Notes under the pieces: generated by a model
What the model was told of the DNA's origin: nothing
The model's database searches: none
The model's input: the letters and a program-made list of their open reading frames with translations, nothing else
In this document: piece after piece, positions 17,803 to 26,846 of the stretch
How positions within the stretch are numbered: position 1 is the first letter of the stretch
Layout: each line of letters opens with the position of its first letter
Assembly: GCF_003031265.1 (NCBI RefSeq)
Contig: NZ_CP019966.1
Coordinates: 2,418,001-2,482,000, forward strand
DNA: 64,000 bases
Direction of reading: 5' to 3'
DNA from: Rhodopseudomonas palustris
Lineage (GTDB): Bacteria > Pseudomonadota > Alphaproteobacteria > Rhizobiales > Xanthobacteraceae
Program-made: the position numbers and the translations under genes

Positions 17803-18423
17803 ATGCTCGAATTCTTCTTCGACTGCTCCAGTCCGTGGACGTATCTCGCCTTTCACAACATCCAACCGCTGGCGAAAGACATGGGCGAGGAGATCACCTG
17901 GCGGCCGATCCTGGTCGGCGGCATCTTCAACTCGGTCAATCCGAGTGTGTACGAATCCCGCAAGACGCCGGTGCCGCTGAAGGCGCGCTACATGGTCAAG
18001 GACCTGTCGGATTGGGCGCGCTCGGCGGGCCTTCCGATCAAGATGCCGCCCAGCGTGTTTCCGGTGAACAGCGTCAAGGCGATGCGTGGCTGTCTCTGGT
18101 TGCTGCGCGACAAGCCCGACGCGATGGTGCCGTTTGCGACCGCGGTGTTCGAAGCGTATTGGGGCGACGATCAGGACATCTCCAAAGACGACGTGCTGAC
18201 CGCCATCTGCGCCCGGTGCGGCCTCGACCCGCAGGCATTCTTCGCCGCGATCGCGGAGCAGAGCATCAAGGACCAGCTTAAGGACAACACCGACGAGGTG
18301 ATGGCACGCGGCGGCTTCGGCTCGCCGACCATCTTTGTGGACAAGACCGACATGTATTTTGGTAACGACCGGCTGCCATTGGTGCGCGAGGCGCTGGCGC
18401 GTCGCAAGGCGGGTGCCGCCTGA
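17803..18423 (+). CDS. 2-hydroxychromene-2-carboxylate isomerase family (DsbA fold)
   Basis: A 206-residue protein of the HCCA isomerase/kappa-GST family with a DsbA-like thioredoxin fold. The N-terminus FFFDCSSPWTYLAFHNIQPL holds the serine (SSPW) that replaces the redox cysteine and activates glutathione. ITWRPILVGGIF, VNSVKAMRGCLWL and the C-terminal GSPTIFVDKTDMYFGNDRL fit the family. AAGGAAA stands eight bases before the ATG. The stop overlaps the next start (TGATG), so it is coupled to the downstream oxidoreductase. The true substrate is unknown; naphthalene catabolism is not implied by the neighbours. Confidence 0.88.
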   Translation: MLEFFFDCSSPWTYLAFHNIQPLAKDMGEEITWRPILVGGIFNSVNPSVYESRKTPVPLKARYMVKDLSDWARSAGLPIKMPPSVFPVNSVKAMRGCLWLLRDKPDAMVPFATAVFEAYWGDDQDISKDDVLTAICARCGLDPQAFFAAIAEQSIKDQLKDNTDEVMARGGFGSPTIFVDKTDMYFGNDRLPLVREALARRKAGAA

Positions 18424-19397
18424 TGCCGAAGGCTGTGGTGTGCCGCGAACTCGGACCTCCCGAGTCGCTGCGGCTGGAAGAGATCGAACGCAAGGACTTG
18501 AAGCCCGGCGACGTGCGGGTTGCGATCCGCGCCGCCGGCATCAACTTCCCCGACATCCTGATGTGTGCCGGCGAGTATCAGCTCAAGCCGGAGCTGCCGT
18601 TCATTCCCGGCATGGAAGCGGCCGGCGAGATCATCGAACTCGGCGCTGATGTTGCAAACGTGAAGCTCGGCGATCGGGTGATCGTCAAGCTCCGGTTCGG
18701 CGCCTACGCCGAAGAGGTGGTGGCTGCGGCTTCGCAACTCACGCTGGCGCCCGCGAATTTCGATTTCGCCGAAGCTGCGACCTATCTGGCCGGCCACGGC
18801 ACCGCTTGGCACGGGCTGGTCGAACGCGGCCAGCTGCAGCCCGGCGAAGTTCTGCTGGTGCATGGCGCCGGCGGCGGCGTCGGGCTCGCGGCGGTCGAGG
18901 TGGGCAAGTATCTCGGCGCCGCCGTGATCGCGGCGGCGTCGAGCGAAGAGAAGCTCGCGGTGGCGCGGCAGCGCGGCGCCGACCACGGCATCCTCTATGG
19001 CGCCGAACCGTTCAAGGATGCGGTAAAGCGCATCACCGAGGGCCGCGGTGCCGATGTGGTGTTCGATCCGGTCGGCGGCCAGATCTTCGAAGACAGCGTG
19101 CGCTGTATCAATTGGGGCGCGCGGCTGCTGGTGGTCGGCTTTACCGGTGGCATTGGGCTCGCGCGCACCAATCTGATCCTGATGAAGGGCGCGAGCGTGA
19201 TCGGCGTCCGTGCCGGCGAGGCGGTGCGGCGCGATCCGGCGCGCGGCGAGCAGCGCACCGCCAAGCTGCTCGAGCTTGCCGCCAAGGGCCTGCTTCGGCC
19301 CAACGTGTCGCATCGCTTGCCGTTGTCGGAATGGGCTCCGGCGATGCGTTTGCTGATCGACCGTAAGGCGATCGGCCGGGTCGCGCTGCTCCCGTAA
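18423..19397 (+). CDS. NADPH:quinone oxidoreductase-type MDR enzyme
   Basis: A 324-residue medium-chain dehydrogenase/reductase without the catalytic zinc ligands, as in quinone oxidoreductases. INFPDILMCAGEYQLKPELP lies near residues 40-59, the domain signature PFIPGMEAAGEI follows, and the NADPH-binding glycine motif VHGAGGGVGLAAVEV lies near 145-159. The start overlaps the preceding isomerase stop by one base, indicating an operon. It probably reduces quinones or enoyl/enone substrates with NADPH. The specific substrate cannot be read from sequence. Confidence 0.88.
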   Translation: MPKAVVCRELGPPESLRLEEIERKDLKPGDVRVAIRAAGINFPDILMCAGEYQLKPELPFIPGMEAAGEIIELGADVANVKLGDRVIVKLRFGAYAEEVVAAASQLTLAPANFDFAEAATYLAGHGTAWHGLVERGQLQPGEVLLVHGAGGGVGLAAVEVGKYLGAAVIAAASSEEKLAVARQRGADHGILYGAEPFKDAVKRITEGRGADVVFDPVGGQIFEDSVRCINWGARLLVVGFTGGIGLARTNLILMKGASVIGVRAGEAVRRDPARGEQRTAKLLELAAKGLLRPNVSHRLPLSEWAPAMRLLIDRKAIGRVALLP

Positions 19398-19489
19398 TAC
19401 GGAATTTTCAGGCGCCCGCGGCGAGCGAAGATTTCGCTTGGCGCGGGTTTCGCGATGTGGAATGTGCAGCGCGGAACAACGAGGTTGGA

Positions 19490-19957
19490 ATGAGCACTGA
19501 ACTGGAACTCGACGCCTATATCAAGCTCGTCGGCACCGAGATCGGCGTGTCGGAATGGCATGTGCTCGATCAGAAGCGGATCGATCAGTTCGCCGATTGC
19601 ACCGAGGATTGGCAGTACATCCACGTCGATCCCGAGCGCGCCGCGCGCGAGACACCGTTCGGCACGACGATCGCTCACGGCTTCCTGACACTGTCGATGC
19701 TGAGCGTGTTCTCCTACGAGGCGATGCCGAGGATCAAGGGCGTCACCATGGGCGTCAACTACGGCTTCGACCGGCTGCGCTTCATCTCGCCGGTGAAGGC
19801 GGGATCGCGCGTGCGCGGCCGCTTCATGCTGGCGGAAGCTACTGTGCGCAAGCCGGGCGAATTGTTGTCGCGTACCAGCGTCAACGTCGAAATCGAGGGC
19901 GAGAAGCGCTCGGCCCTCGTGGCTGACTGGCTCGGCCTGATCTACTTCGAACAATAA
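19490..19957 (+). CDS. MaoC-like (R)-enoyl-CoA hydratase
   Basis: A 155-residue single-hotdog MaoC dehydratase. The catalytic hydratase-2 motif region reads ADCTEDWQYIHVDPERA (near 38-54), with Asp and His, followed by FGTTIAHGFLTLSML. YGFDRLRFISPVKAGSRVRG is the substrate-side strand pair. The ATG at 19490 follows GAGG. It lies 19 bp before an SDR of the multifunctional-enzyme type, so the pair probably catalyses the hydration and second dehydrogenation of an acyl-CoA. Confidence 0.9.
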   Translation: MSTELELDAYIKLVGTEIGVSEWHVLDQKRIDQFADCTEDWQYIHVDPERAARETPFGTTIAHGFLTLSMLSVFSYEAMPRIKGVTMGVNYGFDRLRFISPVKAGSRVRGRFMLAEATVRKPGELLSRTSVNVEIEGEKRSALVADWLGLIYFEQ

Positions 19958-19975
19958 TCCGGGGAAGCAACACAC

Positions 19976-20893
19976 ATGGCTATCAGGTTCGACGGACGCG
20001 TCGCCATCGTCACCGGCGCGGGCAACGGTCTCGGCCGCGCGCATGCGCTGGGTCTCGCGGCGCTCGGCGCCAAGGTGGTGGTGAACGATTTCGGCGGCGC
20101 GCGTGACGGCACCGGCGGTTCGATGACCGCCGCCGAGACCGTGGTCGAAGAGATCAAGAAGGCCGGCGGCACTGCGATGGCCGACGGCGCCGACGTGTCG
20201 AACTACGAACAGGTCCAGGCGATGGTCGCGAAGGCGACCAAGGAGTGGGGTAGCGTCGACCTGCTGGTCGCCAACGCCGGCATCCTGCGCGACAAGTCGT
20301 TCGGCAAGATGGAGCTGAGCGATTTCCAGAAGGTGATCGATGTGCATCTCGCCGGCACCTTCTACTGCTGCAAGGCGGTGTGGGATGGCATGAAGGAGCG
20401 CAACTACGGCCGCATCGTGCTGACCACCTCGTCGTCGGGCATGTTCGGCAACTTCGGCCAGGCCAACTACGGCGCCGCGAAGGCCGGTATCGTCGGGCTG
20501 ATGAACGTGCTGGCGCAGGAAGGCCGCAAGACCGACATCCGAGTCAACACTGTGTCGCCGACCGCCGCGACCCGCATGACCGAAGAGCTGCTGCCGCCCC
20601 AGGCGCTGCAGCTGATGAAGCCGGAGGCGATCACGCCCGCGGTGCTGTTCCTGCTCAGCGAGAACGCGCCGACCCGCACCACGCTCGGCGCCGGCGCCGG
20701 GTCGTTCGCGCAGATCAAGATCATTGAGACCGAAGGCATCAACCTGCCGGAATCCGAATGGACCCCCGACGCGATCGCCGCGCACTTCGCCGAGATCAGT
20801 GACGACTCCAAGGCCCAGGCGCTCGAAGGCGCGTTCCAGCAGACGCAGAAGTACGTGGCGCAGGCCGCCGCGCGCCTCGGCATCAAGATGTAA
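19976..20893 (+). CDS. SDR, 3-hydroxyacyl-CoA dehydrogenase domain (MFE-2 type)
   Basis: A 305-residue SDR with the long cofactor motif TGAGNGLGRAHALGLAALGA near residues 13-32 and VVVNDFGGARDGTGGS, an insertion found in the dehydrogenase domain of peroxisomal multifunctional enzyme type 2. Catalytic residues are the Ser run 152-154 in TTSSSGMFG, then Tyr165 and Lys169 in NYGAAK. The C-terminus extends past the usual SDR core (about 250-305). It directly follows the MaoC hydratase gene, as the hydratase and dehydrogenase domains do within MFE-2. NAD+-dependent oxidation of (R)-3-hydroxyacyl-CoA is inferred. Confidence 0.88.
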   Translation: MAIRFDGRVAIVTGAGNGLGRAHALGLAALGAKVVVNDFGGARDGTGGSMTAAETVVEEIKKAGGTAMADGADVSNYEQVQAMVAKATKEWGSVDLLVANAGILRDKSFGKMELSDFQKVIDVHLAGTFYCCKAVWDGMKERNYGRIVLTTSSSGMFGNFGQANYGAAKAGIVGLMNVLAQEGRKTDIRVNTVSPTAATRMTEELLPPQALQLMKPEAITPAVLFLLSENAPTRTTLGAGAGSFAQIKIIETEGINLPESEWTPDAIAAHFAEISDDSKAQALEGAFQQTQKYVAQAAARLGIKM

Positions 20894-20900
20894 TGCGGTC

Positions 20901-21066
20901 GTCATTCCGGGGCGCGCCGAAGGCGCGAACCCGGAATCTTAGAGTCGCAGAACTTGTCGAGGTTCCGGGTTCGCTCGCTGACGCGAGCGCCCCGGAACGA
21001 CGTGCTTGGGGCGAAGCCTCTCCACGAGTCATTCCGGGGCACGCCGAAGGCGTGAACCCGGAATCT
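20901..21066. repeat. Tandem GTCATTCCGGGG-type repeats
   Basis: A full copy (GTCATTCCGGGGCGCGCCGA through GCGAGCGCCCCGGAACGACG, 20901-21002) is followed by a half copy (GTCATTCCGGGGCACGCCGA to AACCCGGAATCT, 21028-21066). It occupies most of the spacer between the SDR and the flavoprotein gene. Confidence 0.85.
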
Positions 21067-21124
21067 CTACGCCGATCCCGGTTCGTGTATAAGCGCCGGA
21101 TGATTTTCATCGCAGGCAGCCGTC

Positions 21125-22360
21125 GTGGCTGACATCATCGACATCGACGCCGCCGTGATCGGCGCCGGGCCGGCCGGACTGATGGCGGCCGAGCAGCTCG
21201 CGCTTGGCGGCATGCGCGTCACCGTGTTCGACGGCATGGGTGCTCCGGCGCGGAAGTTTCTGCTGGCCGGGCGCGGCGGCCTCAATCTCACGCACAGCGA
21301 AGCACTGCCGGACTTCCTGTCGCGCTACGGCGCGGCGCAGCCGCGGCTGACTCCAGCGCTCGAGGCGTTCGGCCCCGAGCAACTGCGCGCCTGGGCCGAT
21401 GATCTCGGGCAGCCGACCTTCGTCGGCTCCAGCGGTCGGGTGTTTCCGGTGGCGATGAAGGCTTCGCCGCTGCTGCGCGCCTGGCTGCGCCGGCTCGATG
21501 CGCTGGGCGTGCAGCTCCGCCTGAAGTATCGCTGGACCGGATGCGACGGCGAGGGGCGTCTGTCGTTCGACACAGCGGACGGTCCGCGCAGCATCGCGGC
21601 GCGGGCGACCGTGCTGGCGCTCGGCGGCGCCAGCTGGCCGCGGCTCGGTTCGGATGGAAGCTGGAGCGATCTGCTCGCCGCCAAGGACATTGCGATCGCG
21701 ACGCTGCGGCCGGCGAATTGCGGCTTCGTCGCGCAGTGGTCGGCACTGTTCGCGGACAAGTATCAGGGCGCGCCGCTGAAGAACGTCGCGCTGTCGTTCG
21801 GGCCGCGCACCGTACGCGGCGAGGCGGTGATCACCCGCGACGGCATCGAAGGCGGCGCGATCTACGCGATCTCGGCAGCGTTGCGCGATGCGATCCTGGC
21901 CGAGGGCGAAGCGAAGCTGTCGATCGCGCTGCGGCCGGATCTCAGCATAGCCGATCTCGCGGCGCGATTAGCGAAGCCGAGGGGCAAGCAGTCGCTGTCG
22001 ACGTATTTGCGCAAAGCCGCGGGGCTGTCGCCGGCCGGCATCGGTCTGCTGCAGGAAGCCGCGCATGGATCTGGCGTTGCCCTGGCGACGCTGCCGGCCG
22101 ATCAGCTCGCCGCGCTGATCAATGCCGTGCCGGTGCGCTTAGTTGCCACCGCGCCGATCGCCAAGGCGATCTCGACCGCGGGCGGCATTGCGCTGGGTGA
22201 GATCGACGCGGACTACATGCTGCGCAAACTGCCCGGCGTGTTCGCCGCCGGCGAGATGCTCGACTGGGAAGCGCCGACCGGCGGCTATCTGCTCACGGCC
22301 TGCTTTGCGACTGGTGTGATGGCCGGCCGCGGCGCGTTGCGCTGGCTGCAACGCGCCTGA
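21125..22360 (+). CDS. NAD(P)/FAD-dependent flavoprotein (HI0933/BaiN-like family)
   Basis: A 411-residue flavoprotein. The N-terminal FAD dinucleotide motif reads AVIGAGPAGLMAAEQLALGG near residues 10-29. KFLLAGRGGLNLTHSEALPDF near 50-70 is the GRCNxTN-like family signature in altered form. The C-terminal FAD-binding motif is GVFAAGEMLDWEAPTGGYLL near 373-392. Length and motifs fit the HI0933 group that includes the bile-acid reductase BaiN; its function in proteobacteria is unknown. The start is GTG at 21125, and no in-frame ATG precedes the Rossmann motif. Confidence 0.85.
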   Translation: MADIIDIDAAVIGAGPAGLMAAEQLALGGMRVTVFDGMGAPARKFLLAGRGGLNLTHSEALPDFLSRYGAAQPRLTPALEAFGPEQLRAWADDLGQPTFVGSSGRVFPVAMKASPLLRAWLRRLDALGVQLRLKYRWTGCDGEGRLSFDTADGPRSIAARATVLALGGASWPRLGSDGSWSDLLAAKDIAIATLRPANCGFVAQWSALFADKYQGAPLKNVALSFGPRTVRGEAVITRDGIEGGAIYAISAALRDAILAEGEAKLSIALRPDLSIADLAARLAKPRGKQSLSTYLRKAAGLSPAGIGLLQEAAHGSGVALATLPADQLAALINAVPVRLVATAPIAKAISTAGGIALGEIDADYMLRKLPGVFAAGEMLDWEAPTGGYLLTACFATGVMAGRGALRWLQRA

Positions 22361-22370
22361 CGCCGCGTGG

Positions 22371-22673
22371 TTATTGCGTCACGACCGGACGGCTCGCCCG
22401 GCTATGCGTCGCGTCGCTGTGACGGTTCGGGAACATCACCAGCGAGCAGGCCTGGCTGAGCTGGGTGCGCTTGGCGATCAGGCAGGCGGTGATGGCCGGC
22501 ACGTCGGGGATTTCCGAGCGGCACAGCCGCATCACGTCAGGCCTGCAGGCGCGGCGTTCCTCCGGTGTGCCTTGCGCCGACGCCGCGTTCACCGTCACGC
22601 ACAGCGCTGCGGCCGCGAGCGAGGCGATGCGGAGCCTGAAGCGGCGAGCGGAATGATCGGCTGAAGCAGTCAT
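22371..22673 (-). CDS. Small secreted cysteine-rich protein
   Basis: A 100-residue protein with an N-terminal signal segment (LRIASLAAAALCVTVNAASA) ending near residue 33, and a mature part containing ERRACRPDVMRLCRSEIPDV and ITACLIAKRTQLSQACSLVM. Four cysteines are spaced as in small secreted Cys-rich repeat proteins common in Bradyrhizobium-type genomes. The ATG at 22673 directly precedes the signal sequence, although the frame is open for 65 codons upstream. It ends close to the flavoprotein stop on the other strand and follows a TetR gene on its own strand. Function unknown. Confidence 0.65.
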   Translation of the reverse strand: MTASADHSARRFRLRIASLAAAALCVTVNAASAQGTPEERRACRPDVMRLCRSEIPDVPAITACLIAKRTQLSQACSLVMFPNRHSDATHSRASRPVVTQ

Positions 22674-22684
22674 GGTCTGGTCCT

Positions 22685-23341
22685 TCACGAGGTGGGGGAA
22701 TGCAGAAAGGTCGCGACGATGCTGCGCGCCAGCAGGGATGGCGCTTCGGCGGGGGCGATGTCCGGCGCGATCTCGTTGAGCAGCACCGGCACCGAGTGCG
22801 GCTGGTGCACCGAGTTGCTGAGCAGCAGGAAGAAAAGCGCCGGATGCGGCGTCCGCACTACGCCGCAATCGATGCCGGCCTGCACCAGATCGCGGATCGA
22901 CAGATAAGCGGGCCGGGCGAGCCGATCGATCAGCAACGCGGCGCGTTCTGGCGTCTCAGCAGGGTGCTGCGCGACGAACTGGCGGACTTCCGGATGGGCG
23001 ATGCCGAAGGCCACGAAGGTCTCGATCGCTTCGCGCAGCCGGTCGTAGATCGGGCGATCGGCTTCCGTGGAAAGCTTGGTCATCACCGCCATGATCGGTG
23101 CGGCTTCCTGGGTCACCGCGTCGAGGCAGGCGAGCCACAGTGCGGCCTTGTCGCCGAAATGGATCCGGATCAGCCCGGTATCGACGTCAGCGGCTTTGGC
23201 GATGCTGCGCAGATCCGCGCGCTCGAAGCCGAGTTCGGCGAAGGCGCGGGTCGCGGCGGTGAGCAGGGCGGCACGGCCGCTCGGCGCCCCGGAGGGGCGG
23301 CGGCCACGTGGGCGGTGGGGTGGGGTCGGAGCGGCTGTCAT
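22685..23341 (-). CDS. TetR family transcriptional regulator
   Basis: A 218-residue regulator. The N-terminal helix-turn-helix is LLTAATRAFAELGFERADLR followed by SIAKAADVDTGLIRIHFGDKAALW, about residues 26-69, with the usual variable ligand-binding domain after it. The DNA just upstream (around 23345-23375) contains ATATCTACAGATGTAGATAT, a near-perfect palindrome of the kind TetR proteins bind, so autoregulation is likely. It may control the secreted protein gene directly downstream. Confidence 0.88.
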   Translation of the reverse strand: MTAAPTPPHRPRGRRPSGAPSGRAALLTAATRAFAELGFERADLRSIAKAADVDTGLIRIHFGDKAALWLACLDAVTQEAAPIMAVMTKLSTEADRPIYDRLREAIETFVAFGIAHPEVRQFVAQHPAETPERAALLIDRLARPAYLSIRDLVQAGIDCGVVRTPHPALFFLLLSNSVHQPHSVPVLLNEIAPDIAPAEAPSLLARSIVATFLHSPTS

Positions 23342-23345
23342 GGCT

Positions 23346-23365
23346 AATATCTACAGATGTAGATA
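23346..23365. promoter_or_regulatory. Palindrome upstream of tetR-type gene, candidate operator
   Basis: ATATCTACA and TGTAGATAT flank a GA centre, giving nine-base perfect arms. It lies about 5 bp upstream of the TetR start codon. The position suggests autorepression; this is inference. Confidence 0.6.
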
Positions 23366-23444
23366 TAAACTCACGCACGTGCAAAGTCAACCGCTCGGTC
23401 AACGCGGTGATTAAGTGCCGTTCAAAACTTGGGAAAAGGCCGGG

Positions 23445-25262
23445 TCAGGCGCTTTCGATCTCTTCGCGCAGCATCTCCAGCTCGAGCCAGCGCTGCTCGG
23501 CGGCGTGCAGCTCGTCGTGCGCCTTGGCCATCGCGGCCGAGACCTTGTCGAACTTGGCGCGGTCCTTGGCATAGAGCTGCGGATCGTCGAGCTGCTTCTG
23601 CAAACTCGTGATCTCGGCTTCCAGCTTGGCGATGGTTTTCGGCAGCGTTTCCAGCGCGTGCTTCTCGTTGAAGCTGAGCTTGCGCTTCGGCGCAGGCGCC
23701 GCGGCGGGCGAGGGCGCCGCCTTCGCGGCCGTCGGCTCGGCCACGGCGGCCTTGGCCGGCTGCCGGGTCAGGTCGGCGCCGCGCTGCGCCAGCATGTCGG
23801 AGTAGCCGCCGGCATATTCGATCCATTTGCCGCCGCCGTCCGGCGCGATCACCGAGGTGACGACGCGGTCGAGAAAGTCGCGGTCGTGGCTGATCAGGAT
23901 CACCGTGCCGTCGTAGTCACCGAGCATCTCCTCGAGCACGTCGAGGGTTTCGAGATCGAGGTCGTTGGTCGGCTCGTCGAGCACCAAAAGGTTCGACGGT
24001 TTCGCCAGCGAGCGCGCCAGCATCAGCCGGCCGCGTTCGCCGCCGGACAGCGCCTCCAGCGGCGTACGCGCCTGCTCCTGGGTGAACAGGAAGTCCTTCA
24101 TGTAGCCGATCACGTGGCGCGGCTTGCCGCCGACCATCACCTGGTCGCCGCGGCCGCCGGTCAGCGCGTCGCTCAGCGTCGATTTCGGGTCCAGGCTGTC
24201 GCGGCTCTGGTCGAGCGTGGCGATCTCCAGATTGGTGCCGAGCCGCACCGTGCCGCTGTCCGGGGCCAGCGCGCCGGTCAGCAGGCTGATCAGCGTGGTC
24301 TTGCCGGCGCCGTTCGGGCCGACGATGCCGACGCGGTCGCCGCGATTGATCCGGATCGAGAAGCCGTCGACGATCGGCCGGTCGCCCCAGGCCTTGTTGA
24401 TCGACTTGGCTTCGATCACCAGCTTGCCGGACTTGTCGGCCTCGGCCGCGGCGAGCGAGGCGGCGCCAGTTGGGCCGCGATAGTCGCGGCGCTGCGCGCG
24501 CAACTCGTGCAGGCCGGCGAGCCGCTTGACGTTGCGCTTGCGGCGGCCGGAGACGCCGTAGCGCAGCCAGTGCTCTTCCATCACGATCTTGCGGTCGAGC
24601 TTGTGCTGATCGCGTTCTTCTTCCGCCAGCACGTCGTCGCGCCAGCTTTCGAATTGCGAGAAGCCGCGGTCGATCTGGCGGATCACGCCGCGGTCGAGCC
24701 AGGCGGTGGCGCGCGACAGGTTGGTGAGGAAGCGGCGGTCGTGGCTGATCATCACGATCGCGCATCTGCGCTGGGCGAGATCGTTCTCCAGCCATTCGAT
24801 CGTGGTCAGGTCGAGATGGTTGGTCGGCTCGTCGAGCAGCAGGATGTCGGGATCGGGCGCGAGAATCCGCGCCAGCGCCGCGCGCCGGGCCTCGCCGCCA
24901 GAGAGATTGGCCGGGTTCTCATCGCCGTGCAGGCCGAGCTGTTCGAGCAGATAGGCGGCCTGATAGTGATCGTCGCCCGGCGCGAGCCCGGCCTCGACAT
25001 AAGCCAGCGTGGTGGCGAAGCCGTCGAAATCCGGCTCCTGCGGCAGATAGCGCACGGTGGCACCGGGCTGCACGAAGCGGCTGCCGCGGTCGGGCTCGAT
25101 CAGGCCGGCGACGATCTTCAAAAGCGTCGATTTGCCGGAGCCGTTGCGGCCGATCAGGCACAGCCGGTCGCCGGCTGAGACGGCGAGCTCGACGCCGTCG
25201 AACAGCGCGGCGCCGCCGAAGGTCAGCGCGATGTCTTTCAGTTGGATCAGCGGCGGCGCCAT
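23445..25262 (-). CDS. uup: ABC-F ATPase, Uup-like
   Basis: A 605-residue soluble protein with two fused ABC ATPase domains and no membrane segment. Domain 1 has Walker A GRNGSGKST at 38-46 and signature LSGGEARRAALARIL. Domain 2 has GPNGAGKTT and signature LSGGERGRLMLARSL with LLVLDEPTNDLDLETLD. An alanine-rich linker leads to a C-terminal charged coiled coil (about 535-605), as in Uup. Such proteins act on ribosomes or branched DNA intermediates. Length and domain order are normal. It ends some 100 bp from the TetR gene and is followed upstream by the UPF0178 gene on the same strand. Confidence 0.9.
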   Translation of the reverse strand: MAPPLIQLKDIALTFGGAALFDGVELAVSAGDRLCLIGRNGSGKSTLLKIVAGLIEPDRGSRFVQPGATVRYLPQEPDFDGFATTLAYVEAGLAPGDDHYQAAYLLEQLGLHGDENPANLSGGEARRAALARILAPDPDILLLDEPTNHLDLTTIEWLENDLAQRRCAIVMISHDRRFLTNLSRATAWLDRGVIRQIDRGFSQFESWRDDVLAEEERDQHKLDRKIVMEEHWLRYGVSGRRKRNVKRLAGLHELRAQRRDYRGPTGAASLAAAEADKSGKLVIEAKSINKAWGDRPIVDGFSIRINRGDRVGIVGPNGAGKTTLISLLTGALAPDSGTVRLGTNLEIATLDQSRDSLDPKSTLSDALTGGRGDQVMVGGKPRHVIGYMKDFLFTQEQARTPLEALSGGERGRLMLARSLAKPSNLLVLDEPTNDLDLETLDVLEEMLGDYDGTVILISHDRDFLDRVVTSVIAPDGGGKWIEYAGGYSDMLAQRGADLTRQPAKAAVAEPTAAKAAPSPAAAPAPKRKLSFNEKHALETLPKTIAKLEAEITSLQKQLDDPQLYAKDRAKFDKVSAAMAKAHDELHAAEQRWLELEMLREEIESA

Positions 25263-25272
25263 GGTCGGTCCA

Positions 25273-25749
25273 TCAGGTCGGAGCGGCCCTGCGGCGCGCG
25301 ATCCTGCGGATCGCGCTGTCGAGCGCCGAAAGAAAGGTGGAGCGGTCGCGCGGCGAAAACGCGCGCGGGCCGCCGGTGATCTCGCCGGTCGAGCGCAGAT
25401 CGGTCATCAGATTGCGCACCGCCAGCGTCATGCCGATCGACTCCTCGGTGAACGGCTTGCCGTTCGGAGCGATCGCGGTGGCGCCCGCTTTGACGCAGCG
25501 GCTCGCCAGCGGAATGTCCGCGGTGATGACGATATCGCCCGGTTTGATCCGCTCCGCAATCCAGTCGTCGGCCGCATCCATGCCGGAACCGGCGGCGACA
25601 CGCTCGATCAGCGGATGCTGCGGCACCCGGATGAAGCCGCCGGCCACCACCGTCACCGGAAGATGGTGACGCTCGGCCACCTTGTACACCTCGTCCTTCA
25701 CCGGACAGGCGTCGGCGTCGACATAGATGCGGGTGAGGGCGTCGGTCAT
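25273..25749 (-). CDS. UPF0178 family protein (YaiI/YqxD)
   Basis: A 158-residue protein with the family signature [20 protein letters not shown] at its N-terminus, [20 protein letters not shown] near 54-73, and [15 protein letters not shown]. The acidic residues form a PIN-like fold, so nuclease activity has been proposed but not shown. The ATG at 25749 gives the family start; the frame is open for 37 codons upstream. It ends 10 bp from the end of the ABC-F gene on the same strand and is likely co-transcribed. Confidence 0.9.
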   Translation of the reverse strand: MTDALTRIYVDADACPVKDEVYKVAERHHLPVTVVAGGFIRVPQHPLIERVAAGSGMDAADDWIAERIKPGDIVITADIPLASRCVKAGATAIAPNGKPFTEESIGMTLAVRNLMTDLRSTGEITGGPRAFSPRDRSTFLSALDSAIRRIARRRAAPT

Positions 25750-25850
25750 CGGGCGGTGTGCGGTTCTCTGGGCGGCCTTGCGTTGCCGGCGCAGTGGCGT
25801 AGCATCGCCGGCAACGATCGCCAACAAGATCGGGCAAACCGGGAGACACC

Positions 25851-26651
25851 ATGGCCGCATCGCTTGCGCCCTGGCGCGTCAGCGCCTTCAACACCGCCAA
25901 ACAATCCGAAAACAAGATGCACGACGACACCGTGGCCCGCCGCTTCGGCTTTTCCGGCGGCCTGGTGCCCGGGGTCGAGGTGATGGCCTACATGATGCAT
26001 CTGCCGGTCGCCCGCTGGGGCCGGGATTTCCTGGAGCGCGGGCTGATCGAGGCGCGGTTCGTCAAGCCGGTGTACGACGGCGAGACCGCGACGGTGACGG
26101 GCGAGCAGCAGGGCGAGGCCATCACGCTCGCGGTCGAGAGCCGCGGCGAGCTCTGTGCCACCGGCAGCGCATCACTGCCGGCGCAGGCGCCAGCGGTCGA
26201 TCTGTCCGCCTATCCGGAGACCGCCGCGGCGACGAACCGGCCGCCGGTCGGCGCGCAGTCGTTTCCGCAAGGTCACTGGTTCGGCACCGCACCGGTGAGT
26301 TGGGGCGGGGAGAAGCTGCGCGCCTATCTCGACGAGATCCGCGAGACCGATCCGATCTACCAAAGCGATGACCTGATCCATCCCGGGACGCTGCAGCGGA
26401 TCATGAACCGCGTGCTGGTCGACAATGTCGTGCTCGGGCCGTGGATCCATGTCGGATCGAAGATGCAGTTGCTCGCCGCGGCGCGCGGCGACGATGTGCT
26501 CACCGCGCGAGCGAGGGTGGTCGCCAACTACGACAAGAAGGGCCACCGCTTCGCCGAATTCGATGCGCTGATCGTGGCGAATGGCGACCGGCCGGTGGCG
26601 CATTGTCACCACGTCGCGATCTTCGCCCCGCGGCAGCAGGCGGCCGCGTAG
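25851..26651 (+). CDS. Double-hotdog protein, MaoC/acyl-dehydratase-like
   Basis: A 266-residue protein that reads as two hotdog halves. The first contains [20 protein letters not shown] near 23-42, matching the (D)x(H)-like entrance motif of MaoC folds, and [20 protein letters not shown] near 65-84. The second contains [20 protein letters not shown] near 174-193 and [23 protein letters not shown] strands. Catalytic residues are not clearly conserved. It may be a thioester hydratase or a binding protein. It starts at the ATG after GGGAGACACC and has no operon partners. Confidence 0.65.
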   Translation: MAASLAPWRVSAFNTAKQSENKMHDDTVARRFGFSGGLVPGVEVMAYMMHLPVARWGRDFLERGLIEARFVKPVYDGETATVTGEQQGEAITLAVESRGELCATGSASLPAQAPAVDLSAYPETAAATNRPPVGAQSFPQGHWFGTAPVSWGGEKLRAYLDEIRETDPIYQSDDLIHPGTLQRIMNRVLVDNVVLGPWIHVGSKMQLLAAARGDDVLTARARVVANYDKKGHRFAEFDALIVANGDRPVAHCHHVAIFAPRQQAAA

Positions 26652-26846
26652 CAGACGTTTATTCCGTCAGACGGACGGCGGGCGACGTCATGCGACGTTC
26701 TGCCCCTCTCGCCTTGCGGGCGAGCGCAGCGAGAATGCTTGCCGACGATCTTAGCAACAGGGAGGGCGGGGGCACATCAATTCATGCGCGGGAGCCGGCG
26801 ATACGGCCGAACTGATAACAAATCAAAAAATCATTCCGGAGGAAAC

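Noticed and set aside
17803..18423. A naphthalene or aromatic degradation gene set
   Set aside because: The HCCA-isomerase family is broad, and no ring-hydroxylating or aldolase genes are near.
18995..20905. A 636-codon minus-strand open frame
   Set aside because: Shadow of the quinone reductase, MaoC and SDR genes; no domain and composition typical of antisense frames.
23415..25178. A 587-codon plus-strand open frame
   Set aside because: Shadow of the ABC-F ATPase on the other strand, which has both Walker and signature motifs.
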